Source: Sarocladium kiliense
Taxonomy: Eukaryota > Ascomycota > Sordariomycetes > Hypocreales > Sarocladiaceae
Assembly (NCBI GenBank): GCA_030734395.1
Contig: JAUZTG010000048.1
Location: 1,426,001-1,490,000, forward strand
DNA length: 64,000 nt
Direction of reading: 5' to 3'
Positions within the stretch are counted from its first letter, which is position 1, and each line of letters begins with the position of its first letter. This document shows positions 42,601 through 54,636 of the stretch, in pieces. The notes beneath the pieces were generated by a model that made no database searches, was not told the origin of the DNA, and was given only the letters and a program-made list of their open reading frames with translations. The position numbers were made by a program, and so were the translations under genes.

Positions 42601-43725
42601 CGCGCACGTCGTTGCTCCCGTCCGTCGTTCATTGCCTACACGTTGTCGCAGCGTCTGTGCATCCCGACAGCTCATCCAGACTTCTGGTGTCCAATCAGCT
42701 TTTGGCCGCATTTCCCGCAGGGGCCAATCTCGATGGTCCCCGGCTGGGTGGTGACGCTCAATGCAACATCACTACATTCAAGGTCTCTTTCTTATTGCCC
42801 ATCCCAAAAGATGATATATTCTCGCGCGCATGTTTACCGAGGGCTCATTGCTACCTACGATTCAGTCCTCAGCCTGGTTTGAGGGGTGTGGACTACAGAA
42901 GCATAGACCATCGTGTGAAGACAGATTGCCCCATCGTGAGGAATCTATGTGTCAACTGCCCACCACTTCCCCCGCAAACTTCTCTGCCACGGACGAAACC
43001 TGGGGTTTTGTGGCCATCGTGGCGTGATGGGCTAAGACCGATTAGAGGCATCACAAGATCCAAGCCACGAGAAGGTTCTGCTGGTGCTTCGATGGAAGAA
43101 TGGAACATTTCGAAGGAGATTGTCGTCAGCCACTCGCAAGGCTCCGGCCTGGCCAACCTATAACCCGACCTCAAAACAGGAATGGTACAGTAGGGCGACA
43201 CAAACGAAAGAATCACTTTCGAACGCTTCGAAGAGCTAAGAACTGCTAATCGCGTCATACCGTCTACTAACTCTACGCCGGCTTTCCCCCCGCAACCTTC
43301 AGGGCTTAGTTCATGCACCCCTGAACTCAAAGAGAATGCTTTAAGTTGACATGACGTTCGACATCCCTAAATATCCCGATGCAACAAAAATTTTCTTTCA
43401 TGATGATCAGTAGCTCCAAGCCGCTCTAGGGGGACTTGAGATGACACTTGTTCGTCATCTGATAGAGGTGTGGCTCAGCGCCGCTGGACAGGATGGATGA
43501 AGACATTCTGACCTTCCTGAACGGGTGATAGATGACGTGGTGATGATCTGCGCAAGTGGCGTTTTCAAGAAAGTCTGAAGAAGCTTAGGAGGAAGGGTTC
43601 TGAAGACGTTGCAACGGCTAGGAACGGGCCCTTCCACGACGCACGGCAGGTAGATTGCCGAGCAAACTCAGCCTTGGTTTGATGTATGTGGGAAATGATG
43701 CATGCAGCTGCATCCATCAAACATG
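39691..43725. other. 4 kb interval with no supported gene
   Basis: Upstream of the rhodopsin-like gene and downstream of tubulin cofactor D, both on the minus strand. Open frames exist (for example a stop-free stretch at 42567-43163) but they start without ATG and show no domain. Fragments such as 42119-42250 and 42301-42500 look mildly protein-like on the plus strand, yet I could not join them into a gene. CT-rich stretches suggest promoter or leader sequence. Confidence 0.45.
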
Positions 43726-46700
43726 CTACACCAACCCCAACTCCTCGACAACACCCCTAATCTGCGTCTTACTTGCCTTCCCCCAATCCATGCTCAGCAG
43801 CCCTTCGCCTCCTTTTCGGTTTGCCTCTGTGTCTTGATCCCCCTCGCCCACCAATCCCCAGACCTCATCCACCACCATGCTGCGCACCTTGGGCCATGGA
43901 TGAAACAGCAAAGCCCCTAACCTCTTCCTCGCCTCCTGCGCCGCAACTTCTTGCCCTGCAGCCGCAATGCCACCGTAGACCCTCACACAAGCCTCGATCT
44001 TGCGCATACTCCCGCTCTTGTATCCCGCTTTCTGTGTCTGAAGACACAAGGCCTTGAGATCCAGCTGTTGTGACCCTTCAAGGCTGGCGTCTGAACACGC
44101 CTGAGCTAGTGATCCCACTCGGAATAGGAAGGCAATAATCTCAAGTGTTGGTATGGTGACCCTATCATTGCCCTGGTTTGTCCGCAGGTTGTAAAGCAAA
44201 GCTGCACCGATGAGGCGGGACTTCCGGATGGGTGAAGAGGATATGAAACTGCAGAGAGCTGCACGAGAGGCGATAACGAGGTCCTCGTTTCCTGTATCGG
44301 CGGAAGTAACGTACCCAGCCAAGAGCTGTGCAGTCAGGAGGCCGATGTCTGAGTGGATATACTGCTGAATCTGGGGGTCGAACATATCGCTGCTCTCGAC
44401 GAAGCTGAGGAGAGTACTAAAATAGCTTTCGGAAGAGAAGGTGAGGGCTTTGAAAGCGGTCTTGTGTCTATACCATGCGTTAGTGATCGGAATGAAAGAC
44501 TTATGATAGAATTTTATGGGCAAACTGGCTGGGGCACTCACTCGTCGTTCATCGTCAAGGCCAGAGCAGCCTGTGCCTCTGGCCTCACCCTATCCAGCTT
44601 CTCCGCAGCCAGTCTCAAGACATTGCCAAACAGTATGCTCAGAGTTTCTGGCGACCGAACTGTGTCAAGGCTATCGCCGGCCCAGAGTGACTGCACCACT
44701 CGCAGCGCCTGCACTCTGACATGGGATCCAATGTCACCCCGAGCATTTGTCGTATAATCGTTCAAGCCATCGTTGAGCAGTGGAAGAAGCTTGTCCATAT
44801 CGTTTCGCAGTAAACGGCTTCTTGTCAGGCTCTGAAGTATTGCGACACGGGTATCGACATCATCGTCATCAGCCCAGCGCTCGACAAAGGCACTGCCAAT
44901 GCGATCCTGGCCGATTAACAGGAACTCTGCTAAGGCTAGCGCATGCATATATCCGTCCCCAATGCCAGAATTGCGGCTTGATGGTTTCTTGCGAATGGCG
45001 TCGGTCCATTCGTTAGTTGTCTGGTCCCTCTGCTCAGAGTGTGAGAATATCAGCAATGTCACGGCAGCCTCAGAGACGGGCTCCAGCAAAACTGCCTCGT
45101 CTCTTGCAAGCCATGCTGGCATCGCCTTATGCAAGACCGCCGTAAATGTTGCAAGGGAGGCGGGTGGCCCTTGTTGATATTTGTGATCCACATCAGCGAT
45201 CAAGTTCGAATACCGTCCAGCTCGTCCGTTGAGATACTGGCTGAGCTTGGGCATCTGTTGTTGGTAGTCACTGCAGGCTGCGGCGGTTAGGAGAGGAACT
45301 AAAGAGACGACCAGCCGGCTGGCTCCTTCGGCAACGAGATCAGGCTTTCTGAATGTGACTTCGCTGCACTCCCGCAGGATCCTGGTCACGTCTTCGATGA
45401 TCTTCGACGCATCTTGTTCGTCGAGTGTCTTTTCGGAAATGCCAGCCTCCATGAATGCTGGGATCTCGTCGACGACTGCCGCATAGCAGAGCAACAAACC
45501 ATGCCTCTCCTCAACTTGCCGCTGTGCAAGTAGTTTCAGCCTCCCGTCAATCATTCGGACGGCGGCCATCAGTTGGGACGTCGGATCCGGGGATCCTGTA
45601 GCCAATTCAGCCACCAGTTTGCCATAGCCTCTTGCTGCATCGCGTCTTGATGCAGCATCAACATCGCCAATACCCCTCCATCCAAGGATACTGTCGACCA
45701 CAGCCTCTCCGTATTGTGAAGACAGCTCAGCGGCCCCGTGAGCGACTTCTGCAAGTGCTCGTGATCTCCTCGCTACTGCATGATAGTCGACTTCCTGAAC
45801 CACACCAATACCCTCTTCGACAGTGTTAGGGTGTCTGCCGATAAGCTCTTGCAGCGCGGCAGATGCTCCGCGTCGAATATTGCCGGCCGGGTCCAAACAT
45901 GCCGTTGTCACGAGTTCAGTTGCAAGAACCTGAATGATGGAGCTCTTGGGGTTATGAGCTCTCGCAGCAAAAACGGACTGCGTAGACACGGCGAGCAGTT
46001 CCTCGGTAGTATATCGTCGTGCGACAGCCCAGATACCGAAGCAAGCCGCATCGCGCACATTAGAACCTACGCTTCCACCTGAAGTACTTCGCTGCTCAAA
46101 TGAGAGGCCGATGAGCAAAGCGTGAACAATATCTGAGAGCTGAGCAGCGGGGGGCGAGCGACGGTAGAGCAGATGAGACAGAGTGAGCATCAGGCCATGC
46201 CATTCAGAGCTGTCAACAGCCGAAAGGTCTCTGATAGGCTTTGCACCTGATGCAGCGGAGGGCTTACTCCAAAGAACATTGCGATTCAGTGAATCAAGCA
46301 CAGCCTCTACCACCTGTGACGCCATGAAAGGATCCAGCTTCAACGTGATAATACTCAAAGACTTGCTCGCCAACAAGCGAACTGGGGTATCGCTGTCAGC
46401 TACACTCTCAAGTAGATACCCGATGGCAGTCTCAGTCAGTTCCGTGTTTGTCTCGGTTTGCTCGGGCTGGCGGAGCAGAGAGACGATGACAGAACGCATC
46501 ACCTTCAGTATCATCTTGCGAGCTAGGGCTAGCGAGACGATGGCCTTAGAGGAAGGCGACTCTTCGACTGATACGGAATGCACTGTATCAAAGATGACCT
46601 TCAAATGCCTGTCCATGTCAGAGGTGTCGGAGGACGACCGCAATGCACCAGCCAAGAACGATAAAACGCCGATGTAGAAGTAAGGGGTTATCTCTGAATC

Positions 46701-47583
46701 CTCTTGACCAGGTCGTAGACAGTCCAGTGCCCAGGCAACAAGGCGGTCAAGGAGGCCCAGTTGCTGCATGTCTCGTCTCATGGATATGCGGACAATCAAA
46801 GCCTTGGCGGCATCCCGCTCTCGGCCGGGTGAGGCAAGATACTTGATTCCAAGGGGAATCACGCGAAGGGCAATACCAGGTAGGCCACTTGGCCATGTGA
46901 GATGCTGGATGCTGGGTATGCTCATGTCCTCCAGGTCAACGGAGGAGATCGTGCTGAGATCAAACGGCGCCAGGAGCAGGTGAGAAATCCAGAGTAGAAC
47001 AATATACCGCTGCTCCCAAGCCCATACCTTCGTTTCATCGCCCCCGCTTGCCGCTTCCTCAGCATCCTCGATGGCAGAGGTAAGCAGCTCAAGATACCGC
47101 GCCTCAACATTGAGGAACCGTACAATAACCTTCTCTCCGCGGATTTTGCAGAAGGTGTAGAGAAGCTTGCAGATAGCATAGTCCGCTGACACAAGATGCT
47201 GGGAAGTGTCGACGCGCTGTCGCGTGCTCTGGGGCTGCGGGTGAAGGATAAGATCCAGGTAAGTTTCTGAGAGAAATGGGATCCATTTTGGCAGGTGAGG
47301 ATCCAGCAGCTGAGGAAGCTCTTGGAACGGATCGAGGAACTGCGTCACGGATCAGCGACAATGTCCCCCAGGCATTTCAGATAAGGGAGATAATAAGATG
47401 CGATGTACTCACAGTGGAGGTCAAACGGAAGAGTTCTCGTGAGCGCACTCGATATCGAGGAGTCGTGCCGCCTCGACCATCCGGCTTGCGCAGAAACGGT
47501 GACAGAGCGTCATCGAACTGGTGAAGAAGACCCTTTGAGATCTTCTGCAGCTTGACGTCCTGATCAGCCTCAGCAGCGTCCAT
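43726..47583 (-). CDS. TBCD: Tubulin-specific chaperone (cofactor) D
   Basis: Three exons on the minus strand (47413-47583, 44542-47339, 43726-44467) encode 1236 residues, as expected for cofactor D (Cin1 in budding yeast, Alp1 in fission yeast). The N-terminus carries FQELPQLLDPHLPKWIPFLS and RWLxxK-type HEAT repeats, continuing as alpha-helical repeats throughout. RDAACFGIWAVARRY, RRGASAALQELIGRHPN and ARGYGKLVAELA are recognisable cofactor D segments. The C-terminal exon covers the conserved TLEIIAFLFRVGSLAQ region. Cofactor D holds beta-tubulin and joins cofactors E and C in assembling alpha/beta-tubulin dimers in the cytosol. The start at 47583 is chosen because the open frame upstream has no ATG, although it continues as plausible protein sequence for about 49 codons. 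Confidence 0.92.
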
Positions 47584-48172
47584 GTTAGCGGCACAGGACC
47601 AAGCTATAGACGTAAAGAGGCCTCCAGTTGTGTGTTCGTTCTCATCCTCAGTGAGAGGGGGGGAAGTTGTGAATCGAGTCGACGTAAGGGCAGCTTCAAG
47701 GTCATCAAGGCGCTGAGCTACCAACCTCACCCTCTATCGAGATTCAAGTCTGGAAATCGACCGTTCTCAGTCCCCGGTTCCAGATCTGGGCGAGGTCAGG
47801 TAAAGTATCGAGGTATGGAAAGGTGGACAAGCTCCATGGTGACAAGAATCCACTGTTGCCTCAAACCGAAAGTGGCTACCCTTGAGCTATCGCGTTTCTC
47901 ACCACCAGACTCGTATCTTTCTCGACGATTCATTTTTTGCAGGATAAGAAATCCTCATCTTTAGAATTTATGGAATAAAAGTTATCAAACCGAGTCTGAG
48001 GAAGCAGTATTCAGCCTAGTCTCTGACCAGAACTCCACGCCCAAGAAATGAAGTCTAGAAGGGTATATCTGCCCGAAACGAGCCTCACCACCACAAACAA
48101 CACCGTCGCCAAATTCCCAAAACATCACCACCCTCATTTTCAACCCAAGTCTGCAAACACTTTCCGACGTCC
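47584..48172. other. Intergenic region between cofactor D and GH76 genes
   Basis: The cofactor D promoter and GH76 3' flank. The open frame immediately upstream of the cofactor D ATG (to about 47730) could be an unrecognised N-terminal extension. No other gene seen. Confidence 0.4.
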
Positions 48173-49512
48173 TCACACCACAGCAATGGCCGCCACCAAC
48201 GCATCCAAAGCACAGCTCTGCGACGCCCCAGTAGCCTTGACAAATGGCCCGGCCCACGCTACCCCCAACCTCTGCACACCCTCCCTCCCCTTCTCGCGAT
48301 TATTCTCCCAAACGCTTACCGCCTGGTCCAGAATAAACCTGCGAAACTCCTCCTCTGGCGCCGCCTCATGGAGGTACCTCAAGTTCCTCACAAAGATCCC
48401 CTTGAACTGCTGCCCATCCTTGCCGCAGTTCCCGCTTCGCAGCTCGCACTTGTCTGTCTCAACGAGGATGCCGTCTGCGTTGGAGAGGTGCTTGATAGCC
48501 GCGCGGGCGATTCGTTTGGCTTGGAGGAGGAGAGATTTGTCGTCGGGGTTTGATTTGCTGTTTGCGCGGTGGAGTTCGACGAGGCCGCCGAGGATGACGC
48601 CTTGGTTGTAAGACCAGGTTTGGAGACCGTTGTTCTTGCATTTCCCGTTGAGGCCGTCGTTGATGAGATTCTTGTCATTGATCATGCCGCTGTTCTTGAA
48701 CCATTCCCATTGGTTGCGTGCAGTGGCTAGGTATCGGGGATCGGAGGGGATGCGATTGGCGAGTGAGGCGGCAATGGAGAGATAGAGTTCGTTGGTGATG
48801 GCGTTGACGTATTTGCGTTCTCGGCTCCAGTATACGCCGCCGTTGCATGGGCCACCGAGGCCACTTGCGAAGTCGTCGAAGATGATGATTGCTGAGTCGA
48901 GGTAGCCTCTATCGCCAGTCACATCAAAAGCCCTGATCAGGCCGAGAGCCCACCAACCCATATCGTCGTAGAATTCATTACTATTGTCTTGTCAGGTGAC
49001 ATTGTAACGCGGAAGATAAATTGGACATACCGAAACTGCGCAAACTGGCGCTTGTCCCATGTGTTCTTCCCACATTGCTCACTGCTGTCAGGGTTGTTGA
49101 CAGGACTGCCACCTTCACCACCAACGAAGGAGCTGAAAGACGTGACCTTGCCGAATGCATCGATGTCTTTGGTCGTCTGCACTTGCACGGTCTGCGCCTG
49201 TACGTATGTGTTGCGCAGATAGCCGCCAATGTTGATCTCGTTCGCATCCTCGGGCCTCAGAACAGCAAAGTCGGCGAGTGTGGTGAATGCATTCCCGCTA
49301 TTCCACCAGGCCATGTCCCAGATGCCTGTCTGAACGTTGTACCACTCATCATTTAGCGTCTCGATAGCTGCCTTGGTTTGTCTCGTGAAGATGTCGGATG
49401 TAAGTTTCTCGTCGTCGGTGGAGATGTTGCCAGGTGCTTCAGGCTGAATGGACTTATAGAAGACGGCGGCGGCTGCGCGGGTGAAGAGCCTGGACCAGGA
49501 CCCGCCTGGCAT
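48173..49512 (-). CDS. GH76 family protein (alpha-1,6-mannanase-like)
   Basis: Two exons on the minus strand (49031-49512 and 48173-48980) encode 429 residues. The (alpha/alpha)6 barrel signatures of GH76 are present: WYNVQTGIWDMAWWNSGNAFTTLADF, the catalytic aspartate pair Asp166-Asp167 in NEFYDDMGWWALGLIRA (restored by splicing), GGVYWSRERKYVNAITNELYL, TWSYNQGVILGGLVEL, and CGKDGQQFKGIFVRNLRYLH. The family cleaves alpha-1,6-mannan; fungal members of the Dfg5/Dcw1 branch crosslink cell-wall proteins. The N-terminus (MPGGSWSRLFTRAAAAVFYK) is not a convincing signal peptide and there is no GPI tail, so the product may be intracellular or non-classically secreted. The leader upstream is extremely CT-rich on the sense strand. 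Confidence 0.87.
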
Positions 49513-51773
49513 CGTGATGGGGATTGTGAATACTGTAAAAATATGAAAAGAAGTGGTGAATAAACAAAGAGGAAGAAAAAAAAAAGAAGACGAGAGGACC
49601 CGCGATGCACTCGGGTCGAGGGATCGATAGTGAATGTACGGTAAGGGTATCTGATACGATATATTGAACAGTGAAGAGAGTGGACAGGGCGACAGTGAGG
49701 ACACAGTGTCTCAGCCCGGGTATTGGATATTGTATGTGAAGGAGAAGCGGAATAGAGACGGCAGTGAAGAAGAGAGAGAAAAAGCTGAAGAACGTATCGA
49801 ACGTGTGAAGAAGATGAGAAGGATGAAAAGTAGTCAAGGAAGGAAGAAGGGCAGGGACTGAATCAGAAGCAAGACCAAAGGGAGTCTATGGACAGGCTAC
49901 AAGCCGGCGAGAGAGGCAGCCAGGGAGATATATACGGTCAACATCCCCCATTTTCTTCCTTTCCAAGTGCCGGCGACTCTTAACAAACGCACGGTCTTTG
50001 GCAGTCTTGGACCAGGGCAGGGATATGGGCGGCATGCTGGTCCAGGAGGCTGTAGACCCGCCCTATCTATTGTCCGTATGTACCTAGAAGGGCTCCTCGT
50101 CCGGCTAGCAAAAGGGAAACACCGGCGAGCAGGAAAGATCGGAGTAAAGCCATCCCTGTCATTTGGTTAGGTACACTATCTTGGGCGCTGATCCGGAACG
50201 TTGTGCCAGGGCAAAGGATGGTGCTGTGTGTGGACTGGGCACCAGCTGGGTGTTTGTTCCAGGGGGCGGCTTTGCGTAGGGAGATGAGTCAATGGCATCA
50301 CATTCTGGGAGCGCATGAATGGCACCAAGAGCCGCCTGCAAAACCACAAGCAGCAATTATTTCCCTCTCAGCTGAACAGGGAGAACAGCGACGGACTGAA
50401 AGGACAAGGGATGACAGGACTGTTTAGACTCAAAAAGGGGTGTAAGTGATCGCCCAGGCGCAGCGCCGTGATTGGCCACTCGCGCCGTTTCAGAACGAGA
50501 TTGTCCATCTTCATGCTCCATCGTCCCCTGCACCCATCCGCCTCACCTCTTGCGCCTGTCTTTCTGTATCTTCCTCGGCTCAGCCTCTCAAGTCACGAGT
50601 TATTTCCAGCACTCCCAGAAAAAAAAAATGAAGCTTATGCCTTAGGTTCTCCATCCTGCTAACCTCTATCGGGGCGTCTATCCCGTTCGGATTTCCCTGG
50701 TTCGCCTGATACAGGCGCCAGGTGCCAATGCCAACCCTACCTTACCAGCGAACCCAACGACCAGCGCTTAATCGCCCCCCCCGAATGTTTCATACTTCTC
50801 CAGTTTGCTGCTGTTTTCTGGTAGCCAACTCATAGCCACGATGCGATGTGGGACGCCCAGCGCGCGGTGACTCTTGGACTGGGCTTGTTGATGCGCTGGC
50901 AGTGCACAGCATGAAGCGCCGTCTTGTCGCTGAGCATGGCTGGCCTTGATCAGACGAAACGAAACGAATTCCCATGACAATGCCATTCCTTGCTTGCTGG
51001 GCCAGCATTTCGCCAGCATGGGTATTCCGTCTTGACACATTGAACAATGTTGCACCGACAGCGCCGTGTATACGTATCCTCCGTAGCTACAGGACCTACT
51101 AGTCGAAAGCCACCCTCCGTTTCCGTCCACCATCATCCTTCCCGACAGCCTAGATCTTTCCCGCAAATCTTTCGAACCACAAAAGAAGGACTAGATGGCA
51201 CAGAAGTAAGTGAAACACCGCTACGATCGCTAGAGGCCATCTCCCGTGTCCACCATGGTCCGATCACCCTTTCATTCCGGCATTCTGGTCACAGCGCCAG
51301 CTACCCCCACAACCACTACCACCAACCGCGGCTGGTTCAGCAAATAAAGATATGCACTTCCAGCCGTGTTCATCCCTAATCTTGAATGGATCATACCTTG
51401 TCATAAAGACAAGATAGGCTACATTGACCGTCCGAGTCTCGAAAGTGCCGATCACAAAGTTCCTCCATAATCTATCGCCCGTTCTGTATCATGCCACCCT
51501 CTCATCTCCGGTATAAAGAGCATCCCGTCCCGGCCCAGCCCAGCCCCGTCGATCTACGCTCTTCACATTCATCCAAGATTTCAGTGCAACGATGCCATCA
51601 CGTACCAACCAAGGCCTCAATAAGAATGCACATGGTCTAATAAGCTCGAGATGAATGGGTATATACCTCGCAATCGTAATCCCGCCAACAACCCCGAAAA
51701 GAAACGCCACATGGCCAGGTCATATCCCATCAATCATATCACAAGACCCCAAGTCCTACCCCAAACCTCATCT
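49513..51773. other. 2.3 kb interval: CT-rich leader of GH76 gene and SH3 gene 3' flank
   Basis: From 49513 to about 49870 the plus strand is strongly purine-rich (AAAGAGGAAG runs), so the GH76 sense strand has a long pyrimidine-rich leader. The remainder to 51773 shows no supported gene. Confidence 0.5.
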
Positions 51774-54636
51774 TCAGCTCGCATGCACATCCGCATAACT
51801 CCCTCTTCCTAGATGCTGCACCCCTCTCGACTCATGGCTGCTCGTTGACCCTGCCACACTCGGTGGCCTCATCGCCTGCTGAGGGCTATTGTGCGACCCT
51901 GACTGCCGTCGGCCGAACCTTGCAATGAGCGATGTCGACCGCGCCTTCTCTTCGCTCAAACTCGTTGCTCGGTTTAGACCTGTCGGTTCTTCCAGTGTAT
52001 TAGTGTCGATAAAGGCTTGGGGAAAGATACCCCATTTGCCCTTGGGGTTTGTGCCAGACCAGCACCAGTGGTCGAAGTAAGACCCTGCAAGATAATCAGC
52101 AACGTGTTTCCAAAGATACATAATGTCCATCTGAACTGGAGAGACTCACAAGCAATATTCTTGATCACGTCATTCTTATCAATCTTCAGCCAGTCGCTCG
52201 ATTTATCTTTCCCTGGGTTGAATTTCCACTTCGCTCTCGCCCGAATCATACTAGTCCCACCAATCTTGATGTGCTGATTCGGCGGTGTATCCAGCCTGAG
52301 CAGATCTGTTGGCACTGTCGCGTGAACCCCATCGTGCCATCCAAAAGCCCACTCTCCGTTATACTTCGCTGGCCATGTCAGCCCTGTGATGCGCGCTCCC
52401 TGCGCCAGTTCCAGTGCTGGAGTCCGATCAAAGAGGAGCCGTTGGCCATAGAGTCGTCGGGCGGGCTCTTTAGCAACTCCGGTTGGGAGATGGATGATGT
52501 CGGAGCGGATTTCAGTCACGGGATGAGGGACTGGAGGCTTCCTGAGTTGGATATCAAAGTCGTTGGTGAGATGAGATGGAACCTCTGGACCGTCAACGAC
52601 GACGAGACCAGGCACGTCGGGAACGGGTCGCGGGTGACGAGCAATGTGATCCATGAGAGCTCTTGGGCTGAAGAAAACTGTCGCATCGCTTTCGTCGAGT
52701 GTGTGGCCTTGTTGCAGGCAGAAAAGACAGCCGTATTGCACATCGTCGACTCTCTTGGCGGCAATGTGACTCTTTTGCAAGAATCTTACACGGTAGGATA
52801 TGCTACCACGTGAATACGTGCCACATTCTACGTAGATTGTTAGCATACGCGAGCCATGCGACGCGCTCAGCAATCGTCATACGTACCCAGTTTATTGACA
52901 TCGTTCTCGATGTCCTTGAAGTCAAGTTCACACATGCAACTTGTGCATCTTGCTACCGTGGCTGAAGTAGTGAATCCGACCTGAGGCGTGGCCATGTCAA
53001 TCAAAGAACCAATTCCAAACTCAAGGGGGAACAACTTACAGGTTTCTTTGTCTTCTTGACACCGATGCCTCCTCTGCTTACCTCCTTGGCACCCTCGCAA
53101 AAGCCCTTCGCCATCCAAAATGAGCTCTGCGGTGTGATGGAGCAATCTATAGAGGACGGCTGAGATGCCGAATTTGTCCTCTCTTCCTTCAGATCCATTT
53201 CAACCGGAATCGGGAGTTCCTGGTCATCACGGATGCTGTTCGGCGCAACCTGCAGCCCTTCAGATTCATCCTGGACTGGTCTGGATCTTGGGCTCAATTG
53301 TGATGATGCCACGGTCTCAGAGGTAGACAGTTGAGTATGGTGGTTGATGATGGCTGGGCGATGAGAGTTCTCGAAGCCAGCGAAGTTAGAGGTGGCGACA
53401 TAGCTTGGCCCTGGTGCCTGAGGGGTAGATGGGGTAGGCTCGTGCAAGCCAACGGCTGAAGGAGGAGGTTGCTGGAGAGATAGACCACCAGTGCCGTCTA
53501 TGACGCTGTCCTCTGGAATGGCCGATGCTACCTGAGAGGTCCTGGAAACCGTGCGCGGACGGGCGGGTGGAGGGAAAGGGTTGTACCGTCTGCTGGGTGA
53601 CGTGGGATAGTTGGCACTGCTGGGAAGATGAGAACGGTCGTCGTTCTCATTTGTAGAGACTTCAGTGCCATTCGCGATCGGGTCAAGGGTTTCGGGCTGA
53701 GCTGGGGTGATGCTCTGGCGATGATGGATATCTGACGGGGTAATAATGGGGGAGAATCCTGGATCAATAGGTGATTCAGCGCCGTCCCGTGGTACCTCAG
53801 GTCTCCTCTCCAGCTCCGGATCGGTCGCCTGTTTGGTCTCATCAACCGGTGGCATGATGTTCACATCCCAAGGATTCGTATTAGGAATTGGTGGTGGTTG
53901 CCGTGGAGGCGATGGCTGCATCGGCGGTCTTTCCTCGAACCCATCTTCAAATCCCATGAGCCTCTTCAGCTGGCTTGTCGCATCCTCAATTGTGTAGATC
54001 CCACTATCTGGACGAGGCTCGTTGGCAGGACTTGACGAAGCAGCTTGCTGGTTCTGGTCCAAAGGAGTGAAGAAGGCTGTGGAGTGTCGCAAAGCTGGGG
54101 ACTGCTGCTGGGTTCCTATTGAGAGAGGAAGAGATCCCACGGGGGAGAGATCATCGTACGGTGTCTCGAGCTTCATGCGCATGAGGATGTCGTAGATCTT
54201 GGGTGCAGCCTTGCGGGACATGGCCTGCAGCTCTGTGAACTTGTCTGCGTCGAAAGAGTCGGCATCATCGATGAAGTCGTCAAACTCCCAGAGAAGGTCA
54301 TTGAGCTGCGTGCGGTACTCTGCGATTTCGTCTGGATTGGCGAAACAATGGTTAGTGATCTCGTTTATTAAGCCCGCATACGACCAACAATGGGGCAAGA
54401 GACAAACCATTCTCTCGTAAAGCGTCGCGGAAGTTGACGCCGAACTCGGCGACGTATTTCTTGCATAGCGGCTCAATCTTCTTGAGGGCGCGCTCGCCTT
54501 CTTTGACAAGACTCTGGGCAGCCTTGGCCATGGCTTGAGAGTCGCCAGCATTCTCGACTGCCGCCTTGCCCTTCTCAACGACTTCTTGGAAGGGTGTAAT
54601 GACCAAGTGGGCGATGTCTTCCATTGTAGTAGCCAT
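51774..54636 (-). CDS. SH3-domain protein with Cys-rich module, conserved in fungi
   Basis: Five exons on the minus strand (54408-54636, 53040-54331, 52887-52980, 52150-52827, 51774-52084) encode 867 residues. The first 175 residues are helical (EDIAHLVITPFQEVVEKGKA, EYRTQLNDLLWEFDDFID). A long disordered P/S/Q-rich linker follows. Next is a cysteine/histidine module beginning RCTSCMCELDF, with CGTY, GCLFCLQQGHT and MDHIARHPRP, likely zinc-binding. The C-terminal part has GLTWPAKYNGEWAFGWHDGVHATVPTDLLRL and then an SH3 fold, ARAKWKFNP...DWLKIDKNDVIKNIAWSYFDHWCWSGTNPKGKWGIFP. The splice GCT T|GG restores the SH3 tryptophan. I recall similar uncharacterised ascomycete proteins. A scaffold role in cortical or actin processes is only a guess. 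Confidence 0.83.

Noticed and set aside
42567..43163. A 198-codon plus-strand open frame
   Set aside because: It starts with GTG; the only internal ATG gives about 23 residues. No domain and non-coding-like composition.
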